Positions 50,142-58,428 of a DNA stretch of 64,000 nt are shown one piece after another. Location: assembly GCA_036558745.1 (NCBI GenBank), contig DATBEZ010000003.1, positions 1 through 64,000 of the forward strand. The letters run 5' to 3'. Source of the DNA: JAMXLJ01 sp036558745. GTDB taxonomy: Bacteria > Actinomycetota > Acidimicrobiia > IMCC26256 > JAMXLJ01. The position numbers were made by a program, and so were the translations under genes. The notes beneath the pieces were generated by a model. The model worked only from the letters and a program-made list of their open reading frames with translations, was not told where the DNA came from and did not search any database. How positions within the stretch are numbered: the first letter of the stretch is position 1; every line of letters starts with the position of its first letter.

Positions 50142-50867
50142 TCACGCTCCCGAACCGGCGCCGACGTGCCGGAACGCGCTCGCCGGCGTGCGCGTCCACC
50201 AGGGGTCGTCGTCGGTCGCCGGGCGCTGCGGATAGATCGCGCGCGCCCGCGCGACCGCGCACGCGACCTCTTCCATCAGGCGGGTCGTCGCCGCGCCGAC
50301 GTTCTCATCGGCGCGCACCCGGAACGGCGTGCCCACGACCACCGACTCCGCGACGCCCGTCTGCCACGCGGGCTTGCGCCCCTTGAACAGGATCCGCTGC
50401 GCGCCCCACAGACCCACCGGTGTGATCTTCACGCCCGTCGCCGCCGCGAGCCGTGCCGCACCGGACTTGCCGGGCATCGGGTCGAGATCGAGCGAGATCG
50501 TGCCCTCGGGGAAGATGACGACGCACTCGCCCTGTCCGATCGCGTCCTCTGCCGCCGTCAACGACGAGGCGGCGTCGACCGACGCGCGCTGGACGGGAAT
50601 CTGGCGCCATTGGCGCAACAACGGGCCCAGCACCTTGTGCTGGAACAGCTCGGCCTTCGCGAGGAAGCGGACCTTCCGGCCCCTCGACTGGGCGACGTAC
50701 GCCAGCACGATCGGGTCGAGGTACGACACGTGGTTGCTCGCGAGGATGACGGGGCCGCGCACCGGGATGAGGTGCGCACCCTCGATCGTCCACCGAAGCC
50801 CGAAGCGCATCGGTGGTGTCAGCACCGCGCTCGCCAATCCGTAGGCCGGCTCCACGCTCGGTAGCAT
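50142..50867 (-). CDS. plsC: 1-acyl-sn-glycerol-3-phosphate acyltransferase
   Basis: 241 residues from the ATG at 50867. LPLAT motifs are ILASNHVSYLDPIVL (NHxxxxD, catalytic His), RQIPVQRASVD, VVIFPEGTISLD and a fourth, GVKITPVGLWG. It acylates lysophosphatidate to phosphatidate at the membrane. Immediately upstream of gpsA in the same operon, it completes the supply of phosphatidate. Only 10 bp separate this start from the divergent fbiD, so at least one transcript is probably leaderless. Confidence 0.88.
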   Translation of the reverse strand: MLPSVEPAYGLASAVLTPPMRFGLRWTIEGAHLIPVRGPVILASNHVSYLDPIVLAYVAQSRGRKVRFLAKAELFQHKVLGPLLRQWRQIPVQRASVDAASSLTAAEDAIGQGECVVIFPEGTISLDLDPMPGKSGAARLAAATGVKITPVGLWGAQRILFKGRKPAWQTGVAESVVVGTPFRVRADENVGAATTRLMEEVACAVARARAIYPQRPATDDDPWWTRTPASAFRHVGAGSGA

Positions 50868-50877
50868 ATGCAGGCCC

Positions 50878-51477
50878 ATGCGCCGTGATCGGTTCCCCGT
50901 CGCCACTCAGCACGCGGTCGTGGTGCCCGTGCGGGCGTTCGCACTGGGCAAGGCCCGTCTCGCCAGTCGCCTCGACGACGACGCCCGGACCGCGCTGGCA
51001 CGCCGCATGGCCGACCGCGTGCTCGACGCCGTGGGTGACCACCCCGTGGCGGTGGTGTCGGACGCGCCCGAGGTTCGCGAATGGGCACAGGCGCGTGGAG
51101 CGTCGGTGCTCGGTGATCCCGGGAGTCTCGACGGGGCTGCGCGCGCCGCTGTGGCGTGGGCCGACGCGCAGGGTCTGCGCCGGGTCGTGATCGTGCACGC
51201 CGATCTGCCCCGGGCCCAGACGCTCGCACCTCTCACCCGCGACGGGAGCCTCCCGATCATGGCCGTGGTGCCGTGCCATCGCGACGACGGGACACCGGCG
51301 ATGTCGTTGCCCTTACCGCTCCCGTCGGGGTTCTCGTTCGCCTACGGACCCGGTTCCTTCCGCGCCCACGTCGCGAGCGCGCGGCGCGCCGGGCTCGCGG
51401 TGCGTGTCGTGCGCGACGCGGACCTCGGGTTCGACGTCGACGTTCCCGACGACCTCGACGTCCTGAGCCGGGCATGA
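50878..51477 (+). CDS. fbiD: Phosphoenolpyruvate/2-phospho-L-lactate guanylyltransferase
   Basis: 199 residues (CofC/FbiD family). HAVVVPVRAFALGKARLASR (about 12-31) is the nucleotide-binding start, VVIVHADLPRAQTLAPL carries metal-binding Asp, and FSFAYGPGSFRAHVASAR is the substrate region. The enzyme activates the C3 acid (phosphoenolpyruvate in actinobacteria) with GTP in coenzyme F420 synthesis. F420-type LLM oxidoreductases at 43077 and 62501 are likely users of the cofactor. It overlaps the LmbE gene by 4 bases. Confidence 0.88.
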   Translation: MRRDRFPVATQHAVVVPVRAFALGKARLASRLDDDARTALARRMADRVLDAVGDHPVAVVSDAPEVREWAQARGASVLGDPGSLDGAARAAVAWADAQGLRRVVIVHADLPRAQTLAPLTRDGSLPIMAVVPCHRDDGTPAMSLPLPLPSGFSFAYGPGSFRAHVASARRAGLAVRVVRDADLGFDVDVPDDLDVLSRA

Positions 51478-52205
51478 CCCGGGATCTCCCGGCGCCCGAC
51501 CGGGTGCTCGCGATCGGTGCCCACCCCGACGACATCGAGTTCGGCTGCGGTGCGACGTTGGCGAAGTGGGCCGACTCGGGCAGCCGCGTCCACCTGTTGG
51601 TGCTCACCGACGGGTCGAAGGGCTCGTGGGAGGCGGGCGCGGACCTCGCCGCCCTCGTCGCGTCGAGGGAGGAGGAGCAGCGCAACGCGGCCCGCGTCCT
51701 CGGCGCGGTCGACGTCACGTTCCTCGGCGCGCCGGACGGGGAGCTCGACGAGCGGCTCGCCTACCGGGGCGCCGTCTGCGAGGTGATCCGCCGGACCCGG
51801 CCCGACGTCGTGGCCGCGCACGACCCGTGGAAGCGCTACCGCATCCACCCCGACCATCGTCACGCCGGGTTCCTCGCCCTCGACGGCCTCGTCGCCGCCC
51901 GTGACCCGCACTTCTTCCCGGAGCAGGGACTGAGCCCGCACCGGCCCGCGCACCTGCTGCTCTTCGAGGCCGACGCGCCCGATCACGCCGAGATCGTCAC
52001 CGACCATCTCGAGCGCAAGATCGACGCGCTGCTCCGTCACGTGAGTCAGTGGCGATCGACGATGGCGATCGACGTGGAGGGCCCGAACGCCCAGAAGCAA
52101 CGCGAGCTGTTCGCCGACCGAATCCGCACCGAGGCCGACGAGGCGTCACACGTGCTCGACGCGGGTGCACCCGCCGAGATCTTCAAGCGGATCGACGAGC
52201 TGTAA
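51474..52205 (+). CDS. PIG-L/LmbE family deacetylase
   Basis: 243 residues from the ATG at 51474, overlapping the fbiD stop. The zinc-dependent N-acetyl hydrolase fold has IGAHPDDIEFG (about 14-24), KRYRIHPDHRHAG (about 120-132) and a C-terminal HVSQW. It belongs to the BshB/LmbE-like group, distinct from Mca at 381 and from MshB; candidate substrates are N-acetyl sugars or glycolipid precursors. Coupling to fbiD does not by itself indicate a role in F420. Confidence 0.85.
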   Translation: MTRDLPAPDRVLAIGAHPDDIEFGCGATLAKWADSGSRVHLLVLTDGSKGSWEAGADLAALVASREEEQRNAARVLGAVDVTFLGAPDGELDERLAYRGAVCEVIRRTRPDVVAAHDPWKRYRIHPDHRHAGFLALDGLVAARDPHFFPEQGLSPHRPAHLLLFEADAPDHAEIVTDHLERKIDALLRHVSQWRSTMAIDVEGPNAQKQRELFADRIRTEADEASHVLDAGAPAEIFKRIDEL

Positions 52206-52241
52206 TCCGGTGGAGCTGCGCTCCCGCTCCTGAAGCAGCGA

Positions 52242-52272
52242 GTGGGGAGGCGCCGCGCGGACGCCTCCCCAC
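52242..52272. terminator. Strong bidirectional hairpin terminator
   Basis: GTGGGGAGGCG (52242-52252) and CGCCTCCCCAC (52262-52272) form a perfect 11-bp stem with a 9-nt loop. It lies between convergent genes, the LmbE gene ending at 52205 and the H1-like gene ending at 52290, and could serve both. There is no U-tract, as is usual in this GC-rich context. Confidence 0.8.
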
Positions 52273-52289
52273 CGTGCGCTGTTCGACGC

Positions 52290-52877
52290 TCAGGACCCGT
52301 TCGTTGACTTGCGGGCCCGCTTGGTGGTCCGCCGACGGGTTGCCGGGGCCTTGCGGGCCGTCGACCGGCGCGCGGTGGTCTTCCGGGCGCCCTTGCGGGC
52401 CGTGGTCTTGCGTGCGCCGGCCTTGCGGGTGGTCTTCCGCGCGGTGGTCTTGCGTGCACCCTTGCGCGCGGTGGTCTTGCGTGCGCCGGCCTTACGGGTG
52501 GTCTTCCGCGCGCCGGTCGCCTTGCGGCGGGTCGTCTTGCGCGCCGTCGTCTTCCGTGCGCCGGTCGACTTGCGACGGGTGGTCTTCCGCGCCGCCGTCT
52601 TCCGTGCACCCTTGCGCGCGGTCGACTTCCGTGCCGTTGACTTCCGCGTGCCCTTGCGGGCGGTCTTGCGCGCGGTGGTCTTCCGGGCGCCGGCCTTGCG
52701 GGTGGTCTTCCGAGCCGTCGTCTTGCGTGCGCCCTTCCGGGCGGTCGTCTTACGTGCGCCGGTCTTCCGCGCCGTCGTCTTCCGAGCGGTCGACTTCCGC
52801 GCGGTGCTCTTACGACCGGTTGACTTCCTGGCGGTTCTCTTGCCCGTTGCTCTCTTTGCCGGAGGCACGGTCACCAC
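52290..52877 (-). CDS. Histone H1-like Lys/Arg-rich repeat protein
   Basis: 195 residues made almost wholly of Lys/Ala/Arg/Thr repeats such as KTTARK, KSTARK and TTRKAGARK, with no other domain. The composition matches the C-terminal tail of mycobacterial HupB and other histone H1-like tails that bind DNA and compact the nucleoid. GTG at 52877 or 52874 follows AAGGAAAG. The HU gene lies 47 bp upstream on the same strand, so the tail that is normally fused to HU in mycobacteria is a separate protein here. The DNA is itself a tandem repeat and may be prone to slippage. Confidence 0.85.
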   Translation of the reverse strand: MVTVPPAKRATGKRTARKSTGRKSTARKSTARKTTARKTGARKTTARKGARKTTARKTTRKAGARKTTARKTARKGTRKSTARKSTARKGARKTAARKTTRRKSTGARKTTARKTTRRKATGARKTTRKAGARKTTARKGARKTTARKTTRKAGARKTTARKGARKTTARRSTARKAPATRRRTTKRARKSTNGS

Positions 52878-52924
52878 CTTTCCTTCGTTGGACGGTTGGC
52901 CTCGACCCGCGGTGTTCCGGGGGC

Positions 52925-53197
52925 CTAATTCACGGCGGACTTGAAGCCGGCTCCCGCCGTGAACTTCACGCCCTTTGATGCCGCGATGTTGACCGGCTCG
53001 CCGGTGCGCGGGTTGCGCCCCGTGCGCTCCTTGCGTTCCGTTCTCGAGAAGCTGCCGAAACCGGGGAGCACCACCTTCTCTCCCCGTGCGACCGCGGCCT
53101 TGATGTGTTCGATCGTGTGGTTGAGCGCAGCCTCTGCGTCCTTCTTCGTCAGGCTTGCGCCGTCGGCGATCTTGTCGACGAGCTCGGCCTTGTTCAC
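52925..53197 (-). CDS. hup: DNA-binding protein HU
   Basis: 90 residues, a complete bacterial HU: MNKAELVDKIADGASLTKKD, then VLPGFGSFSRTERKERTGRN with the DNA-intercalating arm NPRTGEP. There is no Lys-rich C-terminal tail, unlike mycobacterial HupB. GTG at 53197 follows CGGAGGTAAGCGC. It is probably co-transcribed with the H1-like protein downstream. Confidence 0.95.
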   Translation of the reverse strand: MNKAELVDKIADGASLTKKDAEAALNHTIEHIKAAVARGEKVVLPGFGSFSRTERKERTGRNPRTGEPVNIAASKGVKFTAGAGFKSAVN

Positions 53198-53650
53198 GCG
53201 CTTACCTCCGCCGTGTGGGCACTTACCGAGAAATGAGAACGTATTCGCGCGTCGAGGTCAAGCATTTCCTCGCGCGGCTCGATGTATGCACCCACGCGAC
53301 GCGCGCATTTCTGCGTTGCGCACACGTCGACGAACTGCGCGCGTGACGCGCGCACGGTGTGCACGCCGAAAACACGCGACGGCGACGATGGCGTGCATGG
53401 TCGGTGGCGTTTCGAGCGCTCGTGCGAGCGCTGCCGACGACCGATCGCGAACGCCGGTACGGCGTCGTGGAGATCGTGCTGCGGTGCCGACGTGCGCGAG
53501 GTGGCGTGTGCATGCGCGTCGGCATGTGTCGCCCGTGATCTCGCTCGCGCGACCGGCTGCGTGCAGCGCGTCTCGCACGCGCGCGACGACGGACGCGACG
53601 TACGGCCGTGACGGTGCGAGCCGCGCGTCGATTCGCTCCCGCACGCGACG
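53198..53650. other. 453-bp intergenic region, nothing recognised
   Basis: Between the hup start and the tRNA terminator hairpin. It should carry the hup promoter. The sequence is rich in CGCG and short repeats such as GCGCGCGT and GAGCGCTCGTGCGAGCGC. Several short frames are open on both strands, but none shows codon bias or a conserved motif. I support no gene here; a small RNA cannot be excluded. Confidence 0.5.
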
Positions 53651-53675
53651 AGGCCCGGGCGTTGCACCCGGGCCT
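53651..53675 (-). terminator. Hairpin terminator after tRNA-Glu
   Basis: AGGCCCGGG (53651-53659) and CCCGGGCCT (53667-53675) form a perfect 9-bp stem around a 7-nt loop, 6 bp downstream of tRNA-Glu in its direction of transcription. It closes the gltX-tRNA transcript. No U-tract is present. Confidence 0.75.
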
Positions 53676-53681
53676 CTGGGC

Positions 53682-53757
53682 TGGCAGCCCCGAGCAGATT
53701 CGAACTGCCGCTTCCGCCTTGAGAGGGCGGCGTCCTGGGCCGCTAGACGACGGGGCC
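53682..53757 (-). tRNA. tRNA-Glu (anticodon CTC)
   Basis: A complete cloverleaf of 76 nt including an encoded CCA. The acceptor pairs GGCCCCG with CGGGGCT (one G-U), the D-arm has GTCTAGCGG, and the anticodon stem CCGCC/GGCGG encloses CTCTCAA (anticodon CTC). The T-arm is GGCAG-TTCGAAT-CTGCT. It is the last gene before the terminator and lies 62 bp downstream of tRNA-Gln. Confidence 0.95.
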
Positions 53758-53819
53758 AGCATGCACGCCGTGTCGGCGTTTCAGGTCGCTGACCAGGACT
53801 TTTCCCGACCGGCGACCAG

Positions 53820-53891
53820 CTCGGGGGGGAGGACTCGAACCCCCAATGACAGGGCCAGAACCTGTTGTGTTGCCGATTACACCACCCCCGA
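53820..53891 (-). tRNA. tRNA-Gln (anticodon CTG)
   Basis: 72 nt without encoded CCA. Acceptor TCGGGGG pairs with CCCCCGA, the D-stem is GTGT/ACAC, and the anticodon stem ACAGG/CCTGT encloses TTCTGGC (anticodon CTG). The T-arm is GGGGG-TTCGAGT-CCTCC. It lies between gltX and tRNA-Glu on the same strand. Confidence 0.94.
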
Positions 53892-53979
53892 ACGGTGGTG
53901 GCGCCGGCGCATCAGCACCGACGACCGAAGGACGAGGATAGCCGCTCGTCGCGCCGGAGCCTCCGGCCCGCGACCGGGC

Positions 53980-55455
53980 TCAGTCCGGCGTGCCCGAACC
54001 CGCCTGGTCGAGGCCGTCGTCGAGACGCCGGCGCGCCGCTCGCAGCCGCGCCAGCGTCCGCTCGCGACCGAGCACGTACATCGCCTCGAAGGCCGGCAAT
54101 CCCCTCGACCGACCCTCGATCGCGACGTAGATCGCGGGCATCGCCTTGGCCGGCTTGAGACCGGCGTCCTTCAGCTCGGTGACGAAGTTCAGAGCCTCGA
54201 CGGTCCACTCGCAACGCTCGACATGAGCGATGGCGATGTCAAGCACCTCTTGCGCGCGCTGCGTGGCGACAGCGCGCGCCCATTCCGCGTCCGAAATTTC
54301 GAAATTTTTCTCGTCGACGAGGAACGAAAGTTGGTCCGCGAGGTCGTTCACGGTCGTCACGCGTGGCTTCGCGGCAGCCGTCAACGCGGCGATCGCGTCG
54401 TCAGGAAGGGTCACATCGACACGTTCGAGCGCTGGACGGAGCACGCTTGCCGCGAACTGATCGTCGGACATCGCACGCAGGTACTCGCCGTTCATCCAGT
54501 CGAGCTTCTGATAGTCGAAGAACGCCGGTGAGCGGTTCACGCGGTCGAGATCGAACGCGGCGACGAGCTCGTCCTGTGTGAGGATCTCACGACCGTCGTC
54601 CGGCGCCCATCCGAGCAGCGCGAGGTAGTTGACCAACGCCTCGGGGAGATAACCCCGGTCGCGGAAGTCCTCGAGCGCGATCGCACCGTGACGTTTCGAC
54701 AGCTTCGCCCGGTCGGCACCGACGATGAGCGGTAGGTGCGCGTACACCGGCGGGTCGGGATGACCGAACGCGGCGCGCAGCGCGAGCACGCGATGGGTCG
54801 AGTCGAGCAGGTCTTCGCCCCGGATGACGTGCGTGATCTCCATGTCGACGTCGTCCACCGCGTTTGCGAGGAAGAAGAGCGGCGTGCCGTCGGAACGGAT
54901 GATCACGAAGTCGTGGATCGTGGACCATTCGACCGCGACCTCGCCGCGCACCACGTCGTCGAAGCAGCTCACGCCCTCGTCGGGAGTGCGGAACCGGATG
55001 CTGCGCGGCCGGCCCTCGCCGGCGAACGCGGCCCGCTGCTCCGGGGTGAGATCGCGACAGCGGCCGTCGTAGCCCGGCGTGCGCCCCTCGCGGCGCGCGG
55101 CCTCGTTGCGCTCGCGCACCTCGTCCTCGGTGCAGAAGCACTCGTACGCCTTGCCCTCCGTGAGCAGACGCTCGGCGGCCGCCAGGTACCGGTCGAAGCG
55201 ACCGCTCTGCAACACCGGACCCTCGTCCCAGCGCAGACCGAGCCACAGCAGGGTCTGCTGAATCCCGGTGATCCACTCCTCGCGTGACCGGGCGACATCC
55301 GTGTCCTCGATGCGGAGAATGAACGTGCCGCCGTGATGACGGGCGAAGAGCCAGTTGAACAGTGCGGTGCGCGCGCCGCCGACGTGGAGGAACCCGGTGG
55401 GCGCGGGAGAGAACCGGACTCGTACGGATTCGGTCGTGCGCGCGGGCTCGGTCAT
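53980..55455 (-). CDS. gltX: Glutamate-tRNA ligase
   Basis: A 491-residue class I synthetase. The HIGH-type motif is in APTGFLHVGGARTALFNWLF (about 18-37) and the KMSKS-type motif is KLSKRHG (about 252-258); IRIEDTD-like ILRIEDTDVARS and an anticodon-binding helical C-terminus are present. Many actinobacterial GluRS charge both tRNA-Glu and tRNA-Gln, the latter then amidated by GatCAB. The two following genes here are tRNA-Gln and tRNA-Glu, which suits that scheme. It starts 11 bp downstream of the Clp-N/zinc-finger gene. Confidence 0.95.
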   Translation of the reverse strand: MTEPARTTESVRVRFSPAPTGFLHVGGARTALFNWLFARHHGGTFILRIEDTDVARSREEWITGIQQTLLWLGLRWDEGPVLQSGRFDRYLAAAERLLTEGKAYECFCTEDEVRERNEAARREGRTPGYDGRCRDLTPEQRAAFAGEGRPRSIRFRTPDEGVSCFDDVVRGEVAVEWSTIHDFVIIRSDGTPLFFLANAVDDVDMEITHVIRGEDLLDSTHRVLALRAAFGHPDPPVYAHLPLIVGADRAKLSKRHGAIALEDFRDRGYLPEALVNYLALLGWAPDDGREILTQDELVAAFDLDRVNRSPAFFDYQKLDWMNGEYLRAMSDDQFAASVLRPALERVDVTLPDDAIAALTAAAKPRVTTVNDLADQLSFLVDEKNFEISDAEWARAVATQRAQEVLDIAIAHVERCEWTVEALNFVTELKDAGLKPAKAMPAIYVAIEGRSRGLPAFEAMYVLGRERTLARLRAARRRLDDGLDQAGSGTPD

Positions 55456-55466
55456 CGCGACCGAGT

Positions 55467-56528
55467 CTACGGGGACGTCGTCTCCGGCCCCTCACGACCT
55501 TTCACGACCTGCACGTGCACACCGGCACCGCGAAGGACCGACTCGACGAGCTCGCGACTCACCCTCCAACCGTCGTCGCCGCGGCGTACGCGACCTTCGA
55601 TCGCGGGACCGACACCGCCGCCGACGGAGACCGTGATCCGGACCTCGGCCACGTCCGCCGAGTCGAAGCGGATGCGGTCGAGACGACCCGCGGCGTCGGG
55701 GTACCGCTCCTTCAAGCGCGTCAGCGCCCATGCGAGGGGCGCACCGCCCTCGATGGCGTCGACGCGTCGCTCGTCGTCGGCGTCGGGGTCGAAGGCGGCG
55801 AACACCGCGTACGTGACGGCCGCGACGGCGTCCTCGTCGGGAACCTCGCCGAACACGCGAGGCGGCAACGGAACCGCGCGGGGTCCCGCGGGAGCCTGGT
55901 CGAGCGCCTCGCGCGCGCCGGCGAGACACGTGTCGCAGATCGCGGCGTGGGAACCGGTCACGTAGCGCTCGACCTCCCACAGGTCACGCCCGCAGAACGA
56001 GCAGACGCCGGCACCGCCCGGCAGCGGTGTCCCCGCCGCCGTCATGCCGCGGCTCGGACCGAAGGGCACGACCCGCGTCCCTGATACCGATCCCGTGCCG
56101 AGACGGACCTCGACGACGCGCTCACGGACCTTGTCGAGATCGACGCCGAGCTCCTCGAGGGTGCGGGCCGCGGTGCTGTCGCCTTCGCGGATGAGGCCGA
56201 GCAGGAGGTGCTCGGTCCCGATCTCGTGGTCGCCGAGCTGCAGGGCTTCGCGGAGCGCGCCTTCGAGCGCGCGCTTCGCCTGGGGCGTGAACGGGATGTG
56301 ACCCGCGGAGGCCCGGTCGCCTCTCCCCACGAGCGCGATGACCTTCGCCCGTGCGGTGTCGATCGTCACGTCGAGCGACATGAGCGCCTGCGCACCCACG
56401 CCGTGGCTCTCGGCCAGGACACCGAGCAGCACGTGCTCGCTCCCGATGTAGCCGTGGTTCAGCAAGCGCGCTTCTTCCTGGGCCAGGACGACGACACGTC
56501 GTGCTTGGTCGGTGAAGCGCTCGAACAC
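55467..56528 (-). CDS. Clp N-domain protein with ClpX-type zinc finger, no AAA+ module
   Basis: 353 residues from the GTG at 56528 (MFERFTDQARRVVVLAQEEA). Two Clp-N repeats as in ClpC (about 1-70 and 76-142: NHGYIGSEHVLLGVLAE; GDHEIGTEHLLLGLIRE) are followed by a zinc-binding domain with C176, C179, C198 and C201. The CxxC-x18-CxxC spacing equals the ClpX N-terminal finger. The last ~140 residues are a novel C-terminal region, and no Walker motif is found. It could act as an adaptor or decoy for ClpC/ClpX substrates. It lies in line between the QueA-like gene and gltX. Confidence 0.85.
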   Translation of the reverse strand: MFERFTDQARRVVVLAQEEARLLNHGYIGSEHVLLGVLAESHGVGAQALMSLDVTIDTARAKVIALVGRGDRASAGHIPFTPQAKRALEGALREALQLGDHEIGTEHLLLGLIREGDSTAARTLEELGVDLDKVRERVVEVRLGTGSVSGTRVVPFGPSRGMTAAGTPLPGGAGVCSFCGRDLWEVERYVTGSHAAICDTCLAGAREALDQAPAGPRAVPLPPRVFGEVPDEDAVAAVTYAVFAAFDPDADDERRVDAIEGGAPLAWALTRLKERYPDAAGRLDRIRFDSADVAEVRITVSVGGGVGPAIEGRVRRGDDGWRVSRELVESVLRGAGVHVQVVKGREGPETTSP

Positions 56529-56560
56529 GGGGGAAGTATCTCCTCCCCAGGCGACCCGCG

Positions 56561-57679
56561 CTAGCGCCCCCGCTCCCGCAGGATCAGATGAGAGTCGCCG
56601 AACTCGTGCCAGAGGTAGGCGCTGCGGAGTGCGGCCCGGTACGCGAGCTCGAGCGCCTCGCGACCGGCGACCGCCTCGAGCATCAGCAGATGAGACGCAC
56701 GCGGCTCGTGCCAACCGGTGAGCAGGCCGTCGACCGCGTGCGCACCCCGCTCCGGCGTGACGACGACCTCGGTCCACCCGTCGCCGGCGTGGACGACGCC
56801 GTCCGCCTCTGCGACGGTCTCGAGCGCTCGGACCACGGTGGTACCTGCCGCGATCACGCGACCGCCTGCGGCGCGCGTGGCGTTGACCCGGGCCGCGGTC
56901 GCGCGCGGGACGCGGTATCGCTCCGGGTACGGGGCCTCGTCACCCTCGAGCGAGGACACACCGGTGTGCAGCAGGAGCGGTGTCACCGCGATGCCGCGCA
57001 CGGCGAGCGCGGTGACCAGCTCGGCGGTGAACGGCCGCGATGCCGACGGCATCTCCGCACTGCCCGGCTCGGTCCCGAACACGGTCTGGTACGCGGACAG
57101 CGGCCAGTCGCGCGGGACGTGCGCGTAGCGGATGGCGCGCCCGAACCGGTACAGGTAGGGCACGACCGCATCGACACCCGTGAACGTCGCGAGCCACAGC
57201 CGGGTCGAGTCCGGCGCGCGGGCGAGCAGCTCGACGCCCGCGCCGCCAGGCAGCTCGACGTGCCGGCCCCGCACGTCGTCGGTGAACGGGACCGTCGCGT
57301 CACCCGCCGGCTCGCGCAGCTCGACGAGCCAAAGACCACCGGGAAGCTCCGTCGACACGTGGACGTGCACGAGCGCACCGGCGAGCCGTCCGACCAGCGC
57401 GGCCGGGACCGTCGCCGAGACGTTCACGACGAGGAGGTCGCCCGGGTCGAGGAACGCGGGCAGGTCGGCGAACGTCGCGTGCACGGGAGGCTCGATGCCG
57501 CGGGAGACGAGAAGGCGCACGTCGCCGCGCGTGAGGCCGCGAGCCTCCGGTGGTTCGTGCGCTTCGAGCGTGGGCGGCAGCTCGAAGTCGAGCCGGCCGG
57601 AGGAGAACGTGGTGCGGGACTGGGCTGGGGGTTCGGTCGACGTCGAGCGTCGTGTTGTCGGCAATGTCGAGACGGTCAT
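56561..57679 (-). CDS. queA: S-adenosylmethionine:tRNA ribosyltransferase-isomerase-like (QueA)
   Basis: 372 residues from the ATG at 57679, overlapping the SDR stop (ATGA). QueA hallmarks are FADLPAFLDPGDLLVVN, LLLHTGVSS (LHVGxGTF equivalent), YRVPRATAARVNATRAAGGR, VIAAGTTVVRALE and LLTGWHEPRASHLLMLEA. In queuosine synthesis QueA converts preQ1-tRNA to epoxyqueuosine. The match is clear, but the glycine-rich LHVGxGTF motif is diverged. No tgt or other que gene is in the window, and many actinobacteria lack the pathway, so it could modify another substrate. Confidence 0.82.
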   Translation of the reverse strand: MTVSTLPTTRRSTSTEPPAQSRTTFSSGRLDFELPPTLEAHEPPEARGLTRGDVRLLVSRGIEPPVHATFADLPAFLDPGDLLVVNVSATVPAALVGRLAGALVHVHVSTELPGGLWLVELREPAGDATVPFTDDVRGRHVELPGGAGVELLARAPDSTRLWLATFTGVDAVVPYLYRFGRAIRYAHVPRDWPLSAYQTVFGTEPGSAEMPSASRPFTAELVTALAVRGIAVTPLLLHTGVSSLEGDEAPYPERYRVPRATAARVNATRAAGGRVIAAGTTVVRALETVAEADGVVHAGDGWTEVVVTPERGAHAVDGLLTGWHEPRASHLLMLEAVAGREALELAYRAALRSAYLWHEFGDSHLILRERGR

Positions 57680-58380
57680 GGCTGCACGACCTTTCGTGCT
57701 TCGTAGCGACCGCTGGGAAGCTCGCCCTCGATCAGCGCGAGCAGACCGGGCACGCTGATCTCGGGGAGCGGTCGGTCGGAGATGTCCTCGTTCGGAAACG
57801 CAGCCTGGTGCATGTCGGTGCGCATGTCGCCCGGGTCGACCCAGTAGACGCGCAGGTCGGGATGCTCCGCCGCGAGGATGTTGGAGAGCTGCTCGAGCGC
57901 CGCCTTCGACGCGCCGTAGCCGCCCCACGTCTCGTACGGCTCGACCGCTGCATCCGATGTGATGTTCACGACGCGACCGCGACGACGCGCGATCGACGGA
58001 AGCGAGTGCTGGATCAGCGCGAGCGGCGCGACGACGTTCACGTCGAGGATGCGGGTGAGCGTGTCGGGTGCGAGGGTCGCGAGCGCCGGCAGCGGACTCG
58101 GCCCGAGCTCGCTCGCGTTGTTCACGAGCACGTCGATCCCGCCGAGCTCCTCCGCCGCGGCGACGAGCGCACGCCGGTGCTCGTCGTCGGTCACGTCGCC
58201 GGCGACCGTCACGATCGTCGGCGCCGCGTCGCCGTGCGCGCGGCGCAGCTCTTCGGCCGTCGTCGCGAGGCGTGGCCCGTCGCGCCCGTCGAGCACGAGC
58301 GACCATCCACGGGCTGCCAGCGCGCCGGCGAGCGCACGGCCGAGACCCCGGGACCCTCCGGTGATGACCGCAACCGCCAT
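57676..58380 (-). CDS. Short-chain dehydrogenase/reductase
   Basis: 234 residues from the ATG at 58380 (6 nt after GGAGG; an ATG at 58386 overlaps the Shine-Dalgarno). The NAD(P)-binding motif is TGGSRGLGRALAGAL, then NNASELG, the catalytic Ser region NITSDA and YGASK (YxxxK). It is a classical SDR of unknown substrate, coupled to the QueA-like gene by a 4-base overlap. A palindromic AACAAG-6-CTTGTT lies 49 bp upstream. Confidence 0.88.
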   Translation of the reverse strand: MAVAVITGGSRGLGRALAGALAARGWSLVLDGRDGPRLATTAEELRRAHGDAAPTIVTVAGDVTDDEHRRALVAAAEELGGIDVLVNNASELGPSPLPALATLAPDTLTRILDVNVVAPLALIQHSLPSIARRRGRVVNITSDAAVEPYETWGGYGASKAALEQLSNILAAEHPDLRVYWVDPGDMRTDMHQAAFPNEDISDRPLPEISVPGLLALIEGELPSGRYEARKVVQP

Positions 58381-58428
58381 CGTCATCCTCCTTCGTCACC
58401 CGGCCGGCTCGGCCGGCTGGACCCGTTG

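Noticed and set aside
53400..53650. Several overlapping short frames upstream of hup
   Set aside because: All frames on both strands are open from base composition alone; none has codon bias or motifs.
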